DNA of 64,000 nt from Ferrimicrobium sp. Its GTDB lineage: Bacteria; Actinomycetota; Acidimicrobiia; Acidimicrobiales; Acidimicrobiaceae. The translations under genes and the position numbers were made by a program. The notes under the pieces are model-generated. The model did not search any database, was not told the origin of the DNA, and saw nothing but the letters and a program-made list of their open reading frames with translations. This document shows, piece after piece, positions 32,056 through 41,704 of this stretch; position 1 is the stretch's first letter, and each line of letters begins with the position of its first letter. The stretch lies in NCBI RefSeq assembly GCF_027319265.1, contig NZ_DAHVNP010000070.1, positions 108,594 through 172,593 on the forward strand, in the 5' to 3' direction.

Positions 32056-32883
32056 ATGGCTGAAGAGACCCTCGATCCACAGCAGCTAGGCGTACCAGAA
32101 GACGCAATTCGACGTTTACAGGAGATGAGGCCGGGACAGGCTACTTCCCTGTTTACCTCCGATCTGTCCGTCAACGAGTTCTTACTCGTGCGTGAAGCTG
32201 GGTTTCGACCATTGGGCCTGGTCTTTGGTTCATCCATTTACCATGTGGGTATCCAGGTGGGTCGTTGGAGTAGCAACCAAGAGCTCGACAAGCTGACCTC
32301 GGCGATGTACCATGCTCGTGAGCTCGCTATGGAGCGCATGCAGTCCGAGGCCGAGGTTCTGGGTGCCGATGGCATCGTCGGAGTACGATTGGACGTCGAG
32401 TTCAAAGAGTTCGGCAACGACATCGCTGAATTTATCGCAGTTGGTACCGCGGTGAAGGCCGATGACACCTCCATCAATTGGCAGAGTAACGGCCGTCCCT
32501 TCACCTCTGACCTGAGCGGGCAGGATTTCTGGACGCTGCTCCAGTCTGGATATGCTCCGCTTGGCATGGTCATGGGTACCTGTGTCTATCACATCGCGCA
32601 TCAAGGGATGCTGAAGTCGATGGGCAATTTTGGTCAGAACACGGAGATTCCGGTCTATACCGAAGCGCTCTACGACGCCCGTGAGCTCGCGATGAGCCGT
32701 ATGCAGGCGGAGGCGGAGGCGGTGCACGCTGAGGGTATTGTCGGGGTTAAATTGCTCTCACTTCCCCATCAGTGGGGCGGGCATACGACCGAGTTCTTCT
32801 CGATCGGGACCGCCGTTCGCCCACTGAGGGAGGATCATATCATTGCGAAGCCCCAAATGGTGTTGCCGCTCACTGACTTTTAG
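32056..32883 (+). CDS. YbjQ-like tandem-domain protein, second of a pair
   Basis: The 275-residue protein has two clear YbjQ units. Each repeats the order FLLVREAGFRPLGLVFGSSIYHVG / LLQSGYAPLGMVMGTCVYHIA, then ARELAMxRMQxEAE, then GIVGVRL / GIVGVKL, then EFxxIGTAVR or AVK. The internal duplication and the similarity to the preceding gene imply repeated duplication of one ancestral domain. No membrane segment is present. It is cotranscribed with its neighbour. Function unknown. Stress-related oligomer-forming roles have been proposed for the family. Confidence 0.78.
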   Translation: MAEETLDPQQLGVPEDAIRRLQEMRPGQATSLFTSDLSVNEFLLVREAGFRPLGLVFGSSIYHVGIQVGRWSSNQELDKLTSAMYHARELAMERMQSEAEVLGADGIVGVRLDVEFKEFGNDIAEFIAVGTAVKADDTSINWQSNGRPFTSDLSGQDFWTLLQSGYAPLGMVMGTCVYHIAHQGMLKSMGNFGQNTEIPVYTEALYDARELAMSRMQAEAEAVHAEGIVGVKLLSLPHQWGGHTTEFFSIGTAVRPLREDHIIAKPQMVLPLTDF

Positions 32884-33202
32884 TCGTGCGGGGCCGACCA
32901 CCAGTGCTGTCCACGCTGCACTGGACGAGAGCCTTGATCTATGCTGGTTCCGATGCGCCCCTGGGTGTGTCATGTCGAGACCTTCGACCAACGCCGCCAG
33001 GGCCGTCCTCACCACAGCGAGCCTCGACGAGATGGTACGGTCTCGAGTCCAACACGATGACGAGCGAGCCTGGCAATGATGGCGAGCGAGATGGTGCGGC
33101 ACAGTGTTGGTAGAGTGGTTGCACTGGACCTCGACGGGTTCTGCTCCTTGTCGTGAGCGTTTCTGTCTCGGCAAGCAGGGCATCAAAGAGCAAATTGCAG
33201 CG
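32884..33202. other. Gene-free stretch before the esterase gene
   Basis: No open frame carries recognisable protein features. The right end joins an 18-bp tandem duplication that lies in the leader of the esterase gene. No terminator or promoter of good quality was recognised. Confidence 0.35.
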
Positions 33203-33238
33203 ACCATGAGCACACAGTCAACCATGAGCACACAGTAA
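33203..33238 (+). repeat. 18-bp tandem duplication encoding a possible 10-residue leader
   Basis: ACCATGAGCACACAGT occurs at 33203-33218 and again at 33221-33236. The duplicated unit creates a short frame, ATG at 33206 to TAA at 33238, encoding MSTQSTMSTQ just before the esterase ribosome site. No Shine-Dalgarno serves it, so translation is uncertain. Confidence 0.6.
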
Positions 33239-33245
33239 GGAATAG

Positions 33246-34184
33246 ATGATGGCGCTAGATCCAATACTCGGACAGCTACTGCAGAGTCTGCGTGACGGTG
33301 GCTCGAAACCAACCTATGAGATGGATCTCGGCGAGGCTCGTGCACTCGGAGAGGCGATGGCTCCGTTAGCCTTCACGACCGCCGACGAGATGAAGAGCGT
33401 TCGCGATATCACGGTTGGCCAGCTGCCGATCCGCGTCTATGTCCCCCCTGAGGCTGGGGAGGTGCTGACGTTGTTCTTCCATGGAGGGGGGTTCGTCCTT
33501 GGAAGTATTGCCTCCTACGATCGACTCGTGCGACGATTCGCGACATTGACCAAAAGCGTCGTCGCCTCAGTCGGTTATCGCCTTGCCCCGGAACACCCGT
33601 TCCCGGCCGCAGCTGAGGACGCGTTGAGCGCGTTGGCGTGGGCGCAAGAGGCGCTGAGTGACGGCTTCGGTCTGGATCTTCGCCGTCTGGCTGTCGCCGG
33701 TGATTCGGCCGGGGGTAATCTGGCGGCAGTTGTTGCGCTTGAGGCGCGGAACCGTGCGATCGACCTTGTGGGGCAGTTACTTGCCTATCCCGCCACCGAT
33801 AGCAATGTGGATACGCCGTCGATGCATCGGTTTGCGACGGGCTACTTTCTGGAGCGACAGGAGGTCATCTGGTTCGGCGAGCAGTACTATCAGGATGAAC
33901 ATGCGCTCGAAGACTGGCGCGCTCGACCGGTCCTTGAGGACGCTACTGGTGTTGGACCCGCCATCATTGCACTCGCAGGATACGATCCACTTCGGGACTT
34001 TGGGGTCCAGTACGGCGAGCATCTTCGTGCGGGAGGTGTTCGGGTCAGCGTGCGTGACTACGAGACGCTCGTCCATGGTTTTCTCTCGCTTGGCGATATC
34101 GTCCCAGCCGTCCGTGAGGCTACCACCGATCTCTTCCAGAGGTTTGCACAGCTCCTGTCGACGGGAGAGCTACCCAACGGATAA
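33246..34184 (+). CDS. Alpha/beta hydrolase of the hormone-sensitive lipase family
   Basis: The 312-residue esterase has the HSL-family oxyanion motif HGGGFVLGS, the nucleophile elbow GDSAGGNLAA, an acid in AGYDPLRDFG and the catalytic histidine in LVHGFLSLG. Length and order fit bacterial carboxylesterases acting on short acyl esters. There is no signal peptide, so it is cytoplasmic. ATG codons at 33246 and 33249 are both possible, with AAGGAA just upstream. It is not obviously part of an operon. Confidence 0.9.
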   Translation: MMALDPILGQLLQSLRDGGSKPTYEMDLGEARALGEAMAPLAFTTADEMKSVRDITVGQLPIRVYVPPEAGEVLTLFFHGGGFVLGSIASYDRLVRRFATLTKSVVASVGYRLAPEHPFPAAAEDALSALAWAQEALSDGFGLDLRRLAVAGDSAGGNLAAVVALEARNRAIDLVGQLLAYPATDSNVDTPSMHRFATGYFLERQEVIWFGEQYYQDEHALEDWRARPVLEDATGVGPAIIALAGYDPLRDFGVQYGEHLRAGGVRVSVRDYETLVHGFLSLGDIVPAVREATTDLFQRFAQLLSTGELPNG

Positions 34185-34399
34185 TCACTGGTTGTAGGGA
34201 GGATGTGATGAAGAGCCCTTGCTATTGATGGGCTGTATTGACGAACTCTGTTCATCAAGGGCGCATCGTTGAGCGTTGGGTCGTACGTCCCGTTGGATCG
34301 GTGTGCTCAACTTGGTGTGCGACCCAGGATGATGTCTCCGTTGCGTTCGTGTCGATGACTGTGGTTAATCTGTCGAAAACAACTAGCATCAAGTCAGGT

Positions 34400-35575
34400 A
34401 TGGCACGGTTCGATCGCAATGAACAGCGGCGCACGATTCTCGGTGGCGGTTTGCAGGTTTGGAGCCTGCTCTTCTTAGGCTCATTGCTCGCTGCAGTTGC
34501 CATGACCTTCGTCTACCCCTCGGTCTCTTCACGCCGCGAGGTGGGTGCGGTGATCGTGGAGTTGGTGACGGCCGTTGGCTGGTTTGCGATTGGTCGACCC
34601 GTCTTTGACCAGCTGCATCGCTCAAAGAGTCGACTCGGTGTCCTCATTGGATCGCAGGTCGTCTTGCTTGCGATTGGCTCGTCGCTCAATCCAAACGCTG
34701 GCTATCTATTGATGCCGGTCTCAGCACTGGTCTATGCCGCGCTGCCTTTGCAGCTCTCCCTGCCAAGTGTTGCGGCGATCGAGGCGATGGTGGGTGTCCT
34801 CTCCCACTTCCTGGCACAACCATCGGTCCCCTATGTGGTGATCGCTGACTGGTTCGTGCCAACCTTCCTTGCTGGTTCCTTCGTCGCCGTCTTTATCTCT
34901 CGACTGTTGGACCAACAGGCCGATCTCTCCCAAAGTCTGGATGAGTTGCGGATTACCCAGAGCAGGCTCTCCGAGCTCTACCGCCAGATCGGCGAGAACA
35001 ATGAGCGTGAGCGGCTGGCGGCACGCATCCACGAGACGATTGCCCAACAGCTCATTGGGATTCTGCTGCTCGCGCGGGGGGCCAAGGATGGCGCCATCGA
35101 CGCCGAACTCATTGCGGAGGCGGCACAGACCGCCCTCGAAGCGGCGCGTGCGGTAATTCGCGAGGGGCAGCTACCAGCGACCACTCTCGCCTCGGTCGCT
35201 GACGAGGTCGAGCTCCTGAAGGATAAGCTCCAGTCCAGCGGGGTAACCTTGATCGTTGAGCACTTTCCGTCGACTGAGTTTTTGCTTGACTCGACGACGA
35301 CCGAATGCATGACACTGATCCTTCGTGAAGTGGGTAACAATATTATTCGTCATTCGCGAGCACGGACCGCGCATCTTGATTTTATCGAAGAAGAAGGTTC
35401 GCTTATCGTGGTGGTGGAGGATGATGGGGTTGGTTTCGATACCGCACGTACCGACAACGATGAGCACTTCGGGCTAGAGCTGATGCGCCGACGAGTGGAG
35501 CAGGTCTTTGGTGACTTCTCCCTCGAGAGTCATCCGGAGGCAGGGACTCGCATCAAGGTCAGGTTGCCGCGATGA
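34400..35575 (+). CDS. NarL-type sensor histidine kinase
   Basis: The predicted 391-residue protein has five to six N-terminal membrane helices without a large external domain, a coiled-coil linker (SQSLDELRITQSRLSELYRQ), a HisKA_3 dimerisation region with its phosphoacceptor histidine in RLAARIHETIAQQ, and an HATPase_c domain (EVGNNIIRHSRA, DDGVGFD). The membrane-sensor layout suggests detection of an envelope or lipid-phase signal. ATG 34400 is favoured: TAGCAT (34384-34389) lies ten bases upstream, whereas the frame upstream of it lacks helices or domains. The stop overlaps the response-regulator start (ATGA). Confidence 0.88.
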   Translation: MARFDRNEQRRTILGGGLQVWSLLFLGSLLAAVAMTFVYPSVSSRREVGAVIVELVTAVGWFAIGRPVFDQLHRSKSRLGVLIGSQVVLLAIGSSLNPNAGYLLMPVSALVYAALPLQLSLPSVAAIEAMVGVLSHFLAQPSVPYVVIADWFVPTFLAGSFVAVFISRLLDQQADLSQSLDELRITQSRLSELYRQIGENNERERLAARIHETIAQQLIGILLLARGAKDGAIDAELIAEAAQTALEAARAVIREGQLPATTLASVADEVELLKDKLQSSGVTLIVEHFPSTEFLLDSTTTECMTLILREVGNNIIRHSRARTAHLDFIEEEGSLIVVVEDDGVGFDTARTDNDEHFGLELMRRRVEQVFGDFSLESHPEAGTRIKVRLPR

Positions 35576-36204
35576 TCAAAGTCGTCATCGTCGATGACCA
35601 CCCGATCGTTCGCCGTGGATTGCTCGGCATCTTGGCCAAGGCGCCAGACTGCTCGATCGTCGGCGAAGCTTCTGGGGTGAGCCAGGCGAAGCAGGTGGTC
35701 ACCTCTTCACAACCCGATGTCGTGTGTTGTGATCTCAAACTCCAGGATGGAGACGGTTCGAGCCTTGTCGCTTGGGTGCGTGACCGGACCCAAGCCAACG
35801 CACTGGTGCTGACCACCTATGATGAGCCAGCACTTGTCCGTTCGGCGCTGGCGGCGGGTGCCAAGGGCTATCTGTTGAAGGACGTGGAGGAGTCGATTCT
35901 CTTTGATGCGATTCGTCGAGTTGCACGTGGACAGACCTACTATGCCACTGCGCTGAGTATGAGAATCTCTCGTGACCTGCACCATGACGCGCTTCTCACC
36001 CAGCGTGAGCTAGAGGTGCTCCGGCTTGCTGCCTCCGGCGCTACCAACACGGTGATCGGGGTTGCGTTGGGTATCGGTGAGCCAACGGTGAAGACCTACT
36101 TTTCACGTATCTTCACAAAACTGGGTGTGAGCACAAGAACGCAAGCGGTCGTCGTCGCTATCGACCGTGGGTATCTTGACCGAAGTGCGGTCTACCGCGC
36201 GTAG
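35572..36204 (+). CDS. NarL/FixJ family response regulator
   Basis: The 210-residue protein has a receiver domain with acidic residues (VDDHPIVR), phosphoacceptor Asp54 (VVCCDLKLQDG) and Lys in GYLLKD, then a LuxR-type helix-turn-helix (LTQRELEVLRLAASGATNTVIG, TVKTYFSRIFTKLGVSTRTQAV). It is translationally coupled to the upstream kinase. No target operator was recognised in this window. Confidence 0.93.
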   Translation: MIKVVIVDDHPIVRRGLLGILAKAPDCSIVGEASGVSQAKQVVTSSQPDVVCCDLKLQDGDGSSLVAWVRDRTQANALVLTTYDEPALVRSALAAGAKGYLLKDVEESILFDAIRRVARGQTYYATALSMRISRDLHHDALLTQRELEVLRLAASGATNTVIGVALGIGEPTVKTYFSRIFTKLGVSTRTQAVVVAIDRGYLDRSAVYRA

Positions 36205-36484
36205 CTGACTCCTCGGGTGCGCTGACGCCGGCCATGCCTCGCACCCGGACGCGTGGCATGCAAAGGGTGCTCCTCGTGGGGCCCCTGGCGGGCAGGACGT
36301 GGTGCAGAGAAGGTGGTGGAGTAGCACGGACGTGTGGGGTCCTCGCGCACCCTCTCGGGGGCACGGGCTGGTCCCGCAGGTGTCTCTGGTTGTGATCGTA
36401 ACCGGCCGAGACGACCGCTGGCCATCCAGGCCGTGGCTAGGGTGCTAGCTACGGGGACCATCGATGGAAGTGAAGGAGGAGTAG

Positions 36485-37183
36485 ATGTCTCGACCAACGA
36501 AGCCGGTCGCTCTAGTGACCGGCACCGCCCAGGGAATCGGGCGTGCGATTGCGGACCAACTGGAGGCAGATGGGCTCGAGGTGCTCAGAACGGATCGCGA
36601 TGAGATGGACGTCACGGACGTAGCGTCTGTCGAGCAATTTGTCGCTACCGCTCCTCCCATTGACATCCTAGTCAACAGTGCTGGCGGCGTGCTTGGTCAG
36701 GTCCACCAGCCACTTGAGGCGGTGACTGATGTCGATTGGCAGGCGATCATCGACGTGAACTTAACCGGTACATTCCACTGCGTGCGCGCGGTTGTTGGGG
36801 GAATGAAGCATCGTGGCTGGGGAAGGATCGTCACAATCTCCTCGGGGGCAGGGAGGAGTGTCTCGCTGACGGGAATTCAAGCCTATGCCAGCGCCAAGGC
36901 CGCCCAGATCAGCTTCACCCGGCAGATGGCCCATGAACTCGGTCCCTACTCCATCACGGTGAACGCCATTGCGCCAGGCTTTGTCCTCTCTAACCCCACC
37001 ACGATCGCACAGTGGGAGTCCTATGGAGAGGAGGGTCAGCGTCGGTTGGTCGAGGGTATTGCGCTCCGACGATTGGGTCAAGCAGCGGATATCGCCCATG
37101 GCGTCTCCTTCTTTGTCTCAGAACGCGCCAGTTGGATCACGGGTCAGACGCTTTCGATCGATGGTGGGAGTGCACTGTTTTGA
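36485..37183 (+). CDS. SDR family oxidoreductase (FabG-like)
   Basis: The 232-residue classical short-chain dehydrogenase has cofactor motif GTAQGIG, NSAG, catalytic Ser in TISSG and Tyr/Lys in YASAKAA, and ends with the family-typical TGQTLSIDGG. It reduces or oxidises a carbonyl/hydroxyl with NAD(P). The substrate is not deducible. Strong AAGGAGGAG precedes the ATG, and a TAGGGT -10 box lies about 40 bases upstream. Its neighbours on both sides are unrelated, so it is probably monocistronic. Confidence 0.88.
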   Translation: MSRPTKPVALVTGTAQGIGRAIADQLEADGLEVLRTDRDEMDVTDVASVEQFVATAPPIDILVNSAGGVLGQVHQPLEAVTDVDWQAIIDVNLTGTFHCVRAVVGGMKHRGWGRIVTISSGAGRSVSLTGIQAYASAKAAQISFTRQMAHELGPYSITVNAIAPGFVLSNPTTIAQWESYGEEGQRRLVEGIALRRLGQAADIAHGVSFFVSERASWITGQTLSIDGGSALF

Positions 37184-37436
37184 AGGATGGTTTACCCGTG
37201 AAGTTGAGACAGCCTGGCAGTCGTCTCCGATACCTCCGGACCCTTGCGCATCGCCGGTTGAGAGGAAGAAGGAGATGGTATATGCCTGGTATTACGGCGG
37301 ATGACAACGTGCCTAGAGAACGGTGCACGTGATCGAGTTGCGGGAACAGTTGCTAGTTGAACATAATGATACAGAAATGATGTTGTCTGGTTGGTTATTG
37401 TCAGCTGTCGCCTAGGGTTAGCATTGAGGAGGATCC

Positions 37437-39161
37437 ATGACCGAGAACATCCACCAAGAACTCGCCAACCTGAACGATGAGTTTTTTGCGCACAAGCATG
37501 GCCGTGACCCGTTAACCGCGACGGAACTCGGCCTCCATGCCTTCGATGGTGAGCTACCCGATCTGACACGAGAGGGTGAGCGTACGACGGCCCAAGGGTA
37601 TCGTGCCATCCAGAGGCGTATCGAGACACTCCTCGGTGACGCCGAGCCCAGCGGCGAAGGACTGACCTTCACGGAACGAATCAATCTTGAGGTGATGGAT
37701 GCTCTTGCTTATGGCTCCGTTACGGAACTCGAAGACGAGCTCTGGGCCCGGAACATCTCGGCTGGCGGGTATGTATCCCCACAGGCGAGGATCTTTCAGA
37801 CGGTCCCAGCTGCAGTGCTCGCCGATGCAGCGGGGGTCGAAAGCTATCTCGAGCGATTGAGCCAACTACCGGCACTCTTTTTGACCATCCGTGATCGCTA
37901 CCAGCAGGCGGATCGCCAAGGACACTTCTCCACTGCAGCCGGTGTCCACCAAGCGATAGCCCAGCTCGACGGGCATCTTGGGCTCGATGATGCGCATGAC
38001 TTGTTCATCAACGTCTCGTTGCCCACTGGCTTTGAGGGTGAACGCGAACGGATTCGTGACCTCGTCCATCGAGAAATCCGGCCGGCGATCGCAGTAGTTC
38101 GTGACTATCTTGTTGGCGATCCGACGACCCATGCTCGCGGCGATGAGGAGGTAGGTCTTTGTGTGCTCGGTGACGGGCAGGAACTCTACACCCGTGCGCT
38201 CCTTCGCCATACCACGACGGCAATGACCCCCGAAGAGATTCATCGTTTGGGCCTTGAGACGCTTGCCCGACTTGACGAGGAGTGGGCCGAGGTGGGTGAC
38301 CGTGTCTTTGGTATCAGCGATCGGCGAAGTCTGTTCGATCGGTTGCGGGGAGACCAGAGCCTGCGATTCGAGAATAGTTCCCAGATCATCGAGGTGGTGA
38401 CGAGGGCATTGGCGACGGCCGAACGAGCGCAGCCGCAGTGGTTCCCAGACCGACCGATTGCTCGCTGTGTCGTGGAGGAGATCTCGACGGCCGAGGCAGA
38501 GAACGCCGCCCTTGCGTACTATCGAGGTCCCTCAGACGACGGGACTCGCCCCGGTGCTCACTGCGTCTTGACGACGGTACCCACTGAACGCTTCCGCTAT
38601 GAATACGAGGCCTTGGCCTTCCATGAAAGTGTGCCGGGGCATCATCTCCAGATCGCTACCGCGCAGACGCTCACTGAGTTGCCAGCGTTTAGGCGTTACC
38701 TTGACGCAGAGGTGAGCGCCTTTGTCGAGGGATGGGGGCTCTACGCCGAGCGTCTCGCCGACGAGATGGGGCTCTACAGCGGTGATCTCGCTCGCCTTGG
38801 CATGCTGTCATTTGAGGCGCTGCGTGCCAGCCGGTGCGTCGTCGACACTGGCATGCATCATTATGGATGGTCCAGACAGCGAGCCATCGAGTTCATGTGG
38901 GAAAATAGCGCCACCAATATGGCCAACATCACCAACGAGATCGATCGCTATATCGGTTGGCCAGGGCAGGCCACCGCGTACTTGGTGGGACGTCGAGAGA
39001 TCGGGCGCCTTCGAAAGGAGGCCGAGCGACGGTTGAGTAGTGACTTCGATATTCGGGACTTTCATGGTGTGATACTCGGCCAAGGAGCGATTCCACTCGG
39101 CGTGGCGGCCTCAGTGGTCGATGCATGGGTGAACAACACAGCAGACCGTCGCAGGCCATGA
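37437..39161 (+). CDS. DUF885 family putative metallopeptidase
   Basis: The 574-residue protein is of the DUF885 family, related to zinc carboxypeptidases of the gluzincin clan. The metal site is the extended HExxxxHH-type motif in FHESVPGHHLQ, and the downstream ligand is probably in the SAFVEGWGLYAERLADEMG stretch. There is no signal peptide, so it is cytoplasmic. Family members are thought to be peptidases, but substrates are mostly unknown. The start has a strong GAGGAGG and TAGGGT/TAGCAT -10 candidates upstream. It neighbours several amide and peptide hydrolases, which supports a peptide-degradation role. Confidence 0.82.
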   Translation: MTENIHQELANLNDEFFAHKHGRDPLTATELGLHAFDGELPDLTREGERTTAQGYRAIQRRIETLLGDAEPSGEGLTFTERINLEVMDALAYGSVTELEDELWARNISAGGYVSPQARIFQTVPAAVLADAAGVESYLERLSQLPALFLTIRDRYQQADRQGHFSTAAGVHQAIAQLDGHLGLDDAHDLFINVSLPTGFEGERERIRDLVHREIRPAIAVVRDYLVGDPTTHARGDEEVGLCVLGDGQELYTRALLRHTTTAMTPEEIHRLGLETLARLDEEWAEVGDRVFGISDRRSLFDRLRGDQSLRFENSSQIIEVVTRALATAERAQPQWFPDRPIARCVVEEISTAEAENAALAYYRGPSDDGTRPGAHCVLTTVPTERFRYEYEALAFHESVPGHHLQIATAQTLTELPAFRRYLDAEVSAFVEGWGLYAERLADEMGLYSGDLARLGMLSFEALRASRCVVDTGMHHYGWSRQRAIEFMWENSATNMANITNEIDRYIGWPGQATAYLVGRREIGRLRKEAERRLSSDFDIRDFHGVILGQGAIPLGVAASVVDAWVNNTADRRRP

Positions 39162-39273
39162 GACCCAGCGTCACGGACTATGAGCCTCAGCGTCGCAGAT
39201 GGCGTTTGCACGCTGGCGGGTGAACCGATGCAGGAGCTCTGATGGGGGGCAAAGCCGTGAAAGAGGATCTCGG

Positions 39274-41391
39274 TTAGGCTCGTTGGAGGAGTTCTTCGAT
39301 TTCGGCTGCCCAGTGAAGCAGCGCAAGGTCTTCTCCGAAGGCAGCACCGAGTTGCAGGCCGACTGGAAGGCGTGAGCCCGCTATCGGGATCGAGATGGCT
39401 GGTTGCCCAGTCAGGTTATAGATACGGGTCATCACTCCCTCAAGGTATCCCTCTGGAGTATCCATCGATGGGTTCTGGCCCGGAGCCACCATCGGGGCGG
39501 TCGGGCCGATGAACATGTCGACACCCCTTGAGGCTGCAGTGAGTGCTGCGATTCCCGCTGTTCTCTCTTGGAGCGCAGCCTCGTAGTGCGCTGGTGTGAT
39601 GTCGCCCCCGAGGGCGAGCACCCTCGCGGTCTCCTCCCCAAAGTGCGCGCGGTCAGCTAAGAGCTGGGGGGCATGGATCTGGTACGCCTCGTAGGAGATG
39701 ATGGTCTCGAAGCAGTGATCGAGTTGTTCGAAGGGCTCAGGGTTCATTTCGTCGAGTTCATACCCGGCCTCACCCAACAGCGCCAGAACGCGATGCATTG
39801 CGTTCGCTACGGTTGCATCGAGAAGATCGCTATCGAGGTGTCCAGCGATAAAGCCGAGATGAGGCCGTGGGAGCACGGACCGTGTCTCGTTGGTATCGGT
39901 GAGGATGCGATAACACCGGTTGGCGGTGGCGACGTCTCGGGTGAGGATGCCAAGGTGGTCTAGGGTCGGTGAGAGGGGAGTAACGCCGTGCAGTGAGAGC
40001 TGCTGATAGGTTGGCTTGAAGCCAACCACACCGCAGTAATGGGCGGGAATCCGTACCGAGCCGCCGCTGTCAGTGCCGAGCGCGATCTGGGCAGCTCCGA
40101 CCGCAACGATAACCGCGGAGCCACCGCTTGAACCTCCAGCGGTGAGCGAAGGGGCGACTGGATTGCGAGCGTCTGGCAGATCTGGATGGGGAGATCCCAA
40201 GGCATACTCGAGGAGGGATGTGGTAGCGAAGATATCGGCACCTGCCTCACGAAGCTTGGTGATGACCGGTGCCTCCACTTTGGAGGGCGGGCCGCTCATA
40301 TCGATAGGATTTCCATTGCCAAGAGGAGTGCCAGCGACAGCGATGAGATCTTTGACGCCGATCTGATAGCCGTGGAGAGGTCCTGACTCCGCGCGTCGAG
40401 GGGCGTCAAGGTAGTGGACAATCGCGTGGAGAGGTTCGGCGAAACGATGAGCTCGATAGTAGGCGTTGACGAGGTCGAGGTTGGCCACCTCACACGTTCG
40501 TTCACCTCGTTCGATGGCCTGGATGATTCGACCGACGTGGGTAGTGAGTGGTCCCGCAAGGTCGCTCAGAAATTCGTTCACCTCGGTTGGCCTCCGGCGC
40601 ACCATGAGATCGCGATAGATGCCGCTGTGTGATTTGGCGCTGTTGGCGTTAAATGCGGCGAGCCGTACGAGGGAACCTTCGAGATCCATGGGTTCAAAGC
40701 CATCAAAACCCTCTGGCTTGACCGGCGCCTGATCGAGTACCTCGCGTGCGATGGCGATCATGAGGTCGTGGTAGCGAGGATCGGAGAGCGACTGAGCGAT
40801 GGAGAGGTCGGAGACGGCACCCGCCCAGAGCATCGCTCCATAGGCTTCTTTGCCCCAGAGATAACCCAGGATGTTGTCGGTACTCTTCGCGTACGGGAGT
40901 GCCTCGACCAGACGGCGTACACGATCGGTCACCTCGTTGGCAAAGGGCTCGCCGACGTAGAAGGCCCCGATGTTGCCCTGTCGGATGCGACCTGGCTCCA
41001 TGAGGTCAGCACCGATGTTGATGAAGGCCGTGACGATCTGTGTGGGGTCAACGAATTGGGCAACGGTATCGAGGGTCAGACCATTCTGTACCGTCAAGAG
41101 GACTCCATCCGGGCTGAGGTGCTCGGCGACGAGTGCGCTAGCAGACCCGGTGTGGTGACTCTTGACTGCCACGGCGATGCAGTCATGGAGACCATCGAGC
41201 GCTTCGGCATAGATCGCCCCGGGATGGACGGTGAAGTTTGCGATGGGACCCTCGATGGTGAGACCATGCGATCGGATGGCATCGATGTGGGCATGATCGA
41301 CATCGCACAGGGTGATCTCATGACCGGCGGCGGCCATATGCGCCCCAATCATTCCTCCGATCGCGCCTGCTCCCACAATCGTCATCTGCAT
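39274..41391 (-). CDS. Fusion of a ketopantoate-reductase-like domain and an amidase-signature domain
   Basis: The predicted protein has 705 residues. Residues 1-285 form a ketopantoate reductase (PanE/ApbA) fold, with NADP motif GAGAIGG near the start and a C-domain segment SHSGIYRDLMVRRRPTEVNEF that keeps the family glutamate. The catalytic-lysine region reads GKEAYGAMLWAG, losing the asparagines that bind ketopantoate. From about residue 286 (IIQAIERGERT) an amidase-signature domain runs to the end with an intact triad: Lys347 (GVKDL), cis-Ser421 (GGSSGGS) and Ser445 (DSGGSVRIP). ATG 41391 has AGAGGAG upstream. Both halves look complete, so this is a genuine gene fusion, not a read-through artefact. 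The substrate is unknown and is probably not ketopantoate. Confidence 0.82.
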   Translation of the reverse strand: MQMTIVGAGAIGGMIGAHMAAAGHEITLCDVDHAHIDAIRSHGLTIEGPIANFTVHPGAIYAEALDGLHDCIAVAVKSHHTGSASALVAEHLSPDGVLLTVQNGLTLDTVAQFVDPTQIVTAFINIGADLMEPGRIRQGNIGAFYVGEPFANEVTDRVRRLVEALPYAKSTDNILGYLWGKEAYGAMLWAGAVSDLSIAQSLSDPRYHDLMIAIAREVLDQAPVKPEGFDGFEPMDLEGSLVRLAAFNANSAKSHSGIYRDLMVRRRPTEVNEFLSDLAGPLTTHVGRIIQAIERGERTCEVANLDLVNAYYRAHRFAEPLHAIVHYLDAPRRAESGPLHGYQIGVKDLIAVAGTPLGNGNPIDMSGPPSKVEAPVITKLREAGADIFATTSLLEYALGSPHPDLPDARNPVAPSLTAGGSSGGSAVIVAVGAAQIALGTDSGGSVRIPAHYCGVVGFKPTYQQLSLHGVTPLSPTLDHLGILTRDVATANRCYRILTDTNETRSVLPRPHLGFIAGHLDSDLLDATVANAMHRVLALLGEAGYELDEMNPEPFEQLDHCFETIISYEAYQIHAPQLLADRAHFGEETARVLALGGDITPAHYEAALQERTAGIAALTAASRGVDMFIGPTAPMVAPGQNPSMDTPEGYLEGVMTRIYNLTGQPAISIPIAGSRLPVGLQLGAAFGEDLALLHWAAEIEELLQRA

Positions 41392-41631
41392 GGACCGACT
41401 CCTCTCTTGATGCTGGACTTTTGGGTATCCATCGTTTACCCACAAACAGCTGCGCAAGGGCCCGAGTGCTTCCTTGGCAGGTAGACACAGGTGCCTGACG
41501 GCAAGCGTTGACTTTTCACATCGATTCTTCGAACGGTCTTCACTGAGCGGTGCTCACTCCCGAAGGCGTGAGAATCCTGTTTCCAGTTTATGAAAGGAAA
41601 GTAAATTTGTCAATTCAAAATGTAAAGATGA

Positions 41632-41660
41632 TTACAACATTGCCCGGGGTCCGCTAGTAT
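41632..41660 (+). promoter_or_regulatory. Promoter of the peptide-binding lipoprotein gene
   Basis: TTACAA (41632-41637) and TAGTAT (41655-41660) are separated by exactly 17 bp in an AT-rich stretch upstream of the lipoprotein start at 41705. The leader of about 37 bases carries AGGGGG. The AT-rich block to the left also precedes the divergent fusion gene. Confidence 0.65.
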
Positions 41661-41704
41661 TGCAAACACTGGGCGGGGTGCCTAGCAAAAGGGGGAACCG
41701 GGTA

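Noticed and set aside
37282..37332. 16-codon frame with AAGGAGAT upstream, after the SDR gene
   Set aside because: The ribosome-site match is good, but the peptide is very short, has no conserved features and could be chance. Not enough to call a gene.
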